From NCBI RefSeq assembly GCF_013426205.1, contig NC_089423.1, positions 2,976,001-3,040,000 on the forward strand: a stretch of DNA of 64,000 nucleotides, given 5' to 3'. This DNA is from Metarhizium brunneum. Lineage: Eukaryota > Ascomycota > Sordariomycetes > Hypocreales > Clavicipitaceae. The notes beneath the pieces are model-generated. The model was given only the letters and a program-made list of their open reading frames with translations. It searched no databases and had not been told where the DNA came from. Numbering within the stretch: the first letter of the stretch is position 1; every line of letters begins with the position of its first letter. The position numbers and the translations under genes are program-made. Of this stretch, positions 57,850-64,000 are shown piece by piece.

Positions 57850-58737
57850 TTATGGTTCATTGGTTTTGATATATATGCATAAACATACATATTCCGTACA
57901 GACACAACGTTATATTGCGTCCAAGGCTATTGCGGAGTACGGAGTACCACGTACAGCGGCCGTTTTATTTATAGACCGATAGAGAAATACTACTATCTGC
58001 TTACATGCATGTGCCTAGAGGTACCTACTAAGTAAAGTACTAGATACCTGGTACATACTCCTCAAGTCTGGTACAAATACACCCCGGATATCAAGCACAG
58101 TACTCCGTACTCCTGGTCCCTATTGAACACTGACCAAATCATGTACATGGGACATGAGAATACCATCATATTTAAATCATGCATGAATGCATTGCCCATG
58201 GACATGGCCGCCCGGTCATGCATAATTTTAAAGTACTAAGCGACCCAGACTCGCCCCCTCCCCCCCCCCAGCGTTCAGTGAAACCGAGTCCCATATGTAC
58301 GAACAGAGTCCACACTAGCCTGCTAGTAGTATTACAAATACTATTCTTTTTCCAGAAAACGGAAATAAAGTATAATTAAAAAATGCATAGTTGACAGGTC
58401 CGCATCCTGGGGAGAGCCCATCGCAACCTCTAGGATTCCAACCCTCCTTTCCGTTGCCCACCAACGTCTACCCATTCGACCCAAACTGTCTCCCAAGTTC
58501 CACAATGAAATGACTCGTCAACTCGTTATCCCCGTGCCAAGCTACCTGGCATGCGTGTGTGGTAGTACAAAAAACAATTCAACCGAAACCTTTGTGCAAA
58601 GAAAACTATCAAGTGGAGTATCATGAATTGTGCAGACTGTGCAACGCCCCTAGAACGCCATGGTGAATATCCAGCCAGACCTCTCCCATTCCACGCCAAT
58701 TACCCCCATTACTCCGTAACTTTTGCCCTTTTTTGGT
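57850..58737. other. Intergenic between convergent niiA and SREBP genes
   Basis: This is 3' region of both genes. It contains TACGGAGTAC at 57938-57947, TACTCCGTAC at 58101-58110 and TTACTCCGTAA near 58709. No gene is seen. Confidence 0.6.
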
Positions 58738-61700
58738 TCATTCCTGCACGGTCTCGTCATCACTCATACTGCCGTAGCCAGTATCTATTTCCATGCCGAC
58801 CAAGCTCTTCGTAACCGCGAGACATCTCTCCACCACCCGCTGCCGTAGTTCAGCATGAATACCACAGTGGCTCGCAAATTGCCCGCCGACCCATAGACGC
58901 AGAGTTGCGGCGAGCTTTTCCAGAATGAACTCAATGCTCTGGTCGTGGTCCTTGTGGAGTAGTAAGTAATCCATGAGTTCCATCACCGAAGTGAATCCTA
59001 GTAAGGACATGCATGCCATGTTTTCGGGTCGTACAATGGAGTTGAGCGAGTCCACATTGGCCAATTTGGCATTGGGCGTGCTCGCCACCCGCGTAAGATG
59101 TGCAATGGCCATGGCACATCGCAAAGCAATTGAAAAGTCGGCTGAAAAGTCGTCAAATCGATGGCCGACGATCAGATTCGATTTCGAGAATGGGCCTGTG
59201 AGCCTGTCTGACTTGAGAGCCTGCAGCGCGGCTGCAATATGAGCTCCGCGAGACTGTTTCACAAGCACGGCACGAGCCAATATGGCGCGCATCTGAGCAT
59301 ATGAGCCAATCGGCGACACACGGGTGGCTATGTCGATGGCACCTTCCGCCGTATCTGGTTTTGACGGCGCGTCCCTATCCAGGGCATCGCCAAGGACGCG
59401 GTGCAGAACCTGGGTGGACCACCATGCAGCCACGGCATCCAAGGGAGAACTTATAGCAACATCATCGACCACACTATCCATGTTGTCGATGGGTTCCGTA
59501 ACATTCTGGGTTGTATCCATGTTGAAGGCCAAGTTGTGGGCACGCTGAATGACTTGCGGGCTGAGAACATCATCACAATCCTGTTCGACCAAGGCGACAA
59601 GATGCTCAGGAAGTTCGTCGTCATGTGGCACAGAACTCGAGTCCCCACGGCGCAACTGAGCAAGAAGTTGGTTTAGTTGCCGGGCTTCGTTCCACTTTGA
59701 CCTAGCCAGTTCTGCAGCAATAATGTTCACACCTGCCTGCACAATTCCGCTGCTCGTCACTCGCCACAGGAGAACACGGATATGGAGTGCCTTCAGCATG
59801 AGCCGGATGGGAGTGTCAGGCAAGGTGCCAGATGCAAGCAGAGTCAAGACCAATCGGCTCTTGCAAATGTCCACATCTCCACCTGCCAGTTGCGAGTCCA
59901 AGGCAATGGACCAGGCCTTTACTCTGGCGATTTCTTGCTCCCGGGTCATCCCTGTGAGCATGTGGAAAACGTGAGTTCCGAAAACATTACGTAAGCTAAG
60001 CTTCATCGCCTTCAGAATGAGTGCTGCGGCTTCAAGGAAAAAGTTGCGCCGAGGGACCCAGACAGTTTGAATTGACGTGAGCCAAGCCTGTCGCCGGATT
60101 TGAATAGAGGATGCCAAGGATGGAGCTTTGCGTAGCACGGCGGCTTGTGGCTTTCTGGACTTTGAGTCGGAAGAAGCAAACAAGGAGGGCACAAAAATCC
60201 AAAGAAATGTGCCCAACAGCAACAGAGTCTTCAAAGACGACAGAGCATGATACCCCATGATGTGCACATCAAGACTTGAGGCCACGGACCCAAGCAGGTG
60301 AAGTGGCAAGGCGAAGAGACCACGTCCTTCTGTCGTTTCCGTGCTAGCTTCCGACTCTCGCACAGCCTCGATAATCATGAGACCAGCGAGAGAGCCCACC
60401 ATGAGCTTTCCAAAATAAGGATTGCCTTGGAAGAAGCCGTTTTGTTGGGCTTGCTGGGCTTGCTGGTGTTGCTGTTGTATCTGTTGCTGTCGCATCATCG
60501 AAGGGTTGCCGCCGCGGAAGGATTGTTGGGGCACTGGGTACGGCTGACCGACAGCCATTTGGGCCGAGATGATTCTCTTCATGTCGTCGGGTACCTGAAT
60601 CATGCCAGAAGATGCCGGGTTGCTAGGTTGGGGAGTGCCCATGGGCGAGCTACTGAATTGTTGCGGGTTGTCTTGAGCATATTGCATGGGAGTCGGAGGA
60701 TGTTGCATAGGGCTGATAGATCCGTTCATAGCGCCAGCCATAAACAGCTTCTCGAAAGCGGCAATACGGGCTTGCATGGCAGCATTTTCTTCCAGCAGAC
60801 GATTATTTCGCTTCTCAAGATGCCGAATATATTCAGTGGCTTTGCTTAGGACCTGCATATGACCATGGTTGTCAGTGACTCTAGTTCTTCCCATATCGCC
60901 TCATGTCCAAACAACACAAGGGGCAAGGATGGAATATACCGTTGCTTTGTTCAACTTATGAGCCGGTGTAAGCCCATGCAACTCCTCTCGATCCTCTGTG
61001 GTATCTTCGCCCCTGGCACTCTTGCACATAATCCGCAGGCTGGGAACGCTGTCTCGTAGGGCGGCAATCTTATCGTTGATGTTGGTCCGATACCGCTTCT
61101 CAATCATATTGTGAGCGGTTTTCTTGACTGGCTTGTCATCATCGTCAACGTCGTCTTCATCCTCTGGGTCCGACGACACCTTTCGTTTCCTGGAATCCCT
61201 TTTTAATCCATCACCTTGCTCTGGTGACGAGGCGGTGCCTCCTTTGGAGTCATTGTTAGCAGAATCTGGGCTTGAGGCACTCTTGGGCGAGCTGTACTGA
61301 AGGTGGGGGGGCATCGCAATGTTCCGTAATTTCTGCTGAAGAGCTGGCGACATTGGCACCGCAGCTTGTTGTCTGGCAGTGTTCAGAGCCTCTGCATTCG
61401 GGCCTCCGAACACGACGTTCGAATTGACATCTGATGGTGTGAAGCCAGTAAAGTTAAACGGCCCGTCCGGGGATTGGTCAAATACAGGAAAGGACCAGGC
61501 AGGAGCACTAACGCCGGGCTGGGTTGTTGGCGCGGTACTTGCGCCTATGTCGACGTTGTCGTACGCTGGCGTGGCTTGAAAGTCCCAGTTTGATGTGCTC
61601 GTAGATGGGGGGTAGAGTTGCTGCTGTTGCGGCTGCGGCGGCTGTTGTTGTTGTTGTTGACGCTGTTGTTGTTGGGCGCTGGGGTCGGCCTCAGCTAGGG

Positions 61701-61803
61701 ATGAGGGATTTGCCGAAGCTTCTGTCGCCGCAGCAGACTCGTTGATGAAAGCGAAATTTGGGTCCTCGAACCCAAAATGGTTCGCAGTGTCCTCGTCGGC
61801 CAT
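58738..61803 (-). CDS. srbA: SREBP, membrane-bound bHLH transcription factor
   Basis: The product is a sterol regulatory element-binding protein that senses low oxygen or sterol and is released from the ER by proteolysis. Exons 61803-60940 and 60852-58738 join to 992 aa (A. fumigatus SrbA is about 990). A Gln-rich, acidic N-terminus precedes the bHLH domain from about residue 227: KKTAHNMIEKRYRTNINDKI, with the SREBP-specific Tyr at 238. The leucine zipper (about 295-325) is rebuilt across the intron: LNKAT joins VLSKATEYIRHLEKRN. Two membrane segments follow at about 436-453 (GKLMVGSLAGLMIIEAV) and 494-514 (SSLKTLLLLGTFLWIFVPSLF). The remaining C-terminus matches the fungal DUF2014 region. 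The ATG was chosen as the first in frame (ends in GTCATGGCC). Confidence 0.93.
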
Positions 61804-64000
61804 GACACTGGCGCACGAGCTCAAGTGCTCGCCGACGGGCTCCTTAGTCGTGGGAAATGGCCTGGCGCGGCGGGCGGCAGGCGGCCAGATGCCGGTGGGG
61901 GTGTTGGATCGTTGCTTTGCAATTCCCGGCACAAGGCAATAGTTCCTAGTAGATGTCCAACAGCTCGGCAATGCTAAGGCGTGGTATGTGGCAGGCGCAA
62001 GCAAACGAAATGTAGGGTTATGGGGAGGAAGACACGAAGTGGTGCGTGGTGCGGTTTGGAATCGAATGACGGCGGGCTGACAGTCGTTCGACTATCGGCT
62101 GTGGCAGGGTAGAGTCTGACGTCGAGGCACCAATGAGAAGCGCGCGTGCCATGCAACTGGGCAGGATCTGCTGGAGAGCTGACCGGCAAATCGACCGACG
62201 CGGTCGAGGATTATTATCCTTTGGCCTGGATTCAAAAACAAGAAAAGGAAGCGTCAATGGCGGATGGTGTTGGGGTTGGGTTTGTGGTCGTCCAAACTCC
62301 CGCTTCGCCCGATTCCAGATAAAGCTGGATGAGGGGAGGGCATGGGACTTGAGATTGGAGATCCAGATCGAAGGCTCAGTCAGGACCGGAGAAACGCCAG
62401 AGCACGCTTGGATGCAAAAAGACGGCAAGACAACACCCTAAAGAACGAAGCTCACGGACTTGAGGATGCAGAATCGGGGAAACTTGGGACTCGAATCGGT
62501 ACTTGGAATGAATGGACCCAACCGAAACGAGGAAACTTGGAAGAAACTCGAATGCCCGGTCAAAATTCTGCAGCGGTACATGTACTCCGTACCAGAGCAC
62601 GGAGCTAGCACCGACAGGAAGCGCCAGTAGCGACAGCAGACTGGAGGCAAGGCTAAAGCAGGAGCACCGGCAGGAGCACCGGCAGGAGCACCAGGCAGGC
62701 AGGCAGGCAGCAGCAGAACCATTCAAGCAAATCGGGGCGTCGACATGGATCGATGCCGGGTTCGCAGCAGGACTGCAGAAATGCTTTCGTTTGTCTCTCG
62801 GACAGTGTCTTGGTCTCACGGGTCTCGTGGGTGGTGTGTGCTTCAATGTTCAATGTTGCGCTTCTGGAGGCAAGGAACGGGGCTCAATGGGCACGACGCA
62901 GAGCTCCTTCCCTCTTCCCGTTCTCCCGTACTCCCGCACGCAAAGGTCCTAGGGTGGTACAAAGCCACTTTCAACCATACCGAGTGCGGACCACGGATCA
63001 TCTACGGAGGACGGAGTACCAGACCAGGGATGTGAATCAAGACGCCGGCGCTGCGGCAGCCTGCAGATGGTCCTGGTCCTGAACCAGGTTCCTGACGACG
63101 GCGGCGAACTTTGATGCTGGCAAGCAGCATGACCAGGGTACGCGACGTGCCCTGGGTACCCATGGCCTCTGGGGCTCGGGGCACAAGGGTGGCGGCACAT
63201 GCCGGAGGGAGGGAACAACATCGTATGATCTGGAAGCTGGCGTCGTGCCAAGCGGGTGACTTGTCCTTTGACGGGCTGGGTGAGGGAACACGGGTACCTC
63301 TGTAACGCTCAGCGGCTACCCTTTGCCCGCAACCAGCTACGAAGAACTTGCCTACCAAGTACTTGCCGACATGTGCGCAGTACGGAGCATATCCAGATGC
63401 TATCAATTGCTACTTAAGTACTTAGGCGCCTCAATTTAGGTATCTCGTAGGAGCAAGTCCAGAGCCACTAATACTAGCAGCACGCGCCAACATTGAATAC
63501 TAGTCCAACGGTCTTTCCTCTGTGCTCGCGGATTCGTTGGAAGGTGGCAGGACCACCCAAAGCGTCTCCTTCAAGCGACCGAGGAGAGAGCCAAAGACGA
63601 CGCCCGTTACCACGACCGCCACCACCAGTTGACCCCACTCTCCTTCCGTACAGAGTTGTTGGCGTACAGTTCTGCCCAAGTCCTGGCTGCCAAGCATCGA
63701 GCCCCAGTTTACTGCAAAAGCGTGTCAGAGGCGGAGGTGACAGAGCGTGGCCAACAAGGACCACGCTCCACCATCCTTCTCGCGACGGGCGACAGGCGAC
63801 AGGGGGGCGGGCAGAGTGGGGCATGGCCCGCTAGTCTGCAAGCCCGCAAGCATGCCCCCTCCCCCCCACCAGCGCCGCTGTCCAGTCTTGTCAGAAATGG
63901 TTGTTTGCTTTTTTTTCCTGCATCACTCTATTTCTGAGATTCAATTGATTCTTCACATCAGACAAGCACACTCGCTGCTTTCGCTCGAGGAAATGACTGT
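61804..64000. other. Right end, upstream of SREBP gene
   Basis: This should hold the SREBP promoter and leader. It contains a 12-bp tandem repeat (62658-62693), a GGCA run (62694-62710), TACTCCGTACC at 62583 and CGGAGTACC at 63012. Frames here have no recognisable domain. Confidence 0.6.
62658..62710. repeat. 12-bp tandem repeat followed by GGCA run
   Basis: Three units GCAGGAGCACCG (the last differs by one base) run into four GGCA units. They lie about 860 bp upstream of the SREBP start codon. Confidence 0.9.

Overview
The window is nuclear DNA of a filamentous ascomycete. The genes are broken by short introns (about 54-230 nt) with GT...AG ends and CTAAC/CTAAT/CTGAC branch sites. The protein set includes a Rieske-tailed assimilatory nitrite reductase, an Ndt80-like RON1/XprG/VIB-1 regulator, a membrane-bound SREBP and a GH3-GNAT fusion enzyme. 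Gene content and the GlcNAc cluster suggest Sordariomycetes, probably Hypocreales; this placement is inference from family memory, not from a search. Fourteen protein genes can be supported. No rRNA, tRNA or intact transposon was recognised. Start and splice positions were worked out by hand from frame continuity and splice signals.

Layout: (1) 1-12,853 is a long left arm without any convincing gene, rich in microsatellites and homopolymers. (2) 12,854-23,237 holds four minus-strand housekeeping genes: an Lsb5-like VHS/GAT endocytosis protein, an NRAMP metal transporter, the phospholipid methyltransferase Opi3 (with a 17-nt micro-exon) and an Rxt2-like histone deacetylase complex subunit. (3) 24,454-48,207 is an N-acetylglucosamine (GlcNAc) utilisation cluster: nag3 (GH3 N-acetylglucosaminidase fused to GNAT domains), dac1 (GlcNAc-6-P deacetylase), ron1 (Ndt80-like regulator), an SRR1-like gene, dam1 (GlcN-6-P deaminase) and hxk3 (divergent hexokinase, presumed GlcNAc kinase). 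(4) 49,360-53,024 has a six-BRCT Brc1/Rtt107 homologue converging on VPS25. (5) 54,334-61,803 has nitrite reductase converging on an SREBP gene. (6) The right end is non-coding.

The cluster reads as a pathway. Chitin-derived oligomers are cut to GlcNAc by Nag3, GlcNAc is phosphorylated by Hxk3, deacetylated by Dac1, and deaminated by Dam1 to fructose-6-phosphate, with Ron1 as the likely pathway activator. It matches the cluster described in Trichoderma reesei, but here it is spread over about 24 kb, has an SRR1-family gene inside it, and shows no GlcNAc transporter gene in the window.

The non-coding DNA also holds structure: at least a dozen copies of a TACGGAGTA palindrome outside exons, TAGGTA palindromes, a MITE-like inverted-repeat element at 39,779-39,993, and overlapping start codons at ron1 and hxk3.
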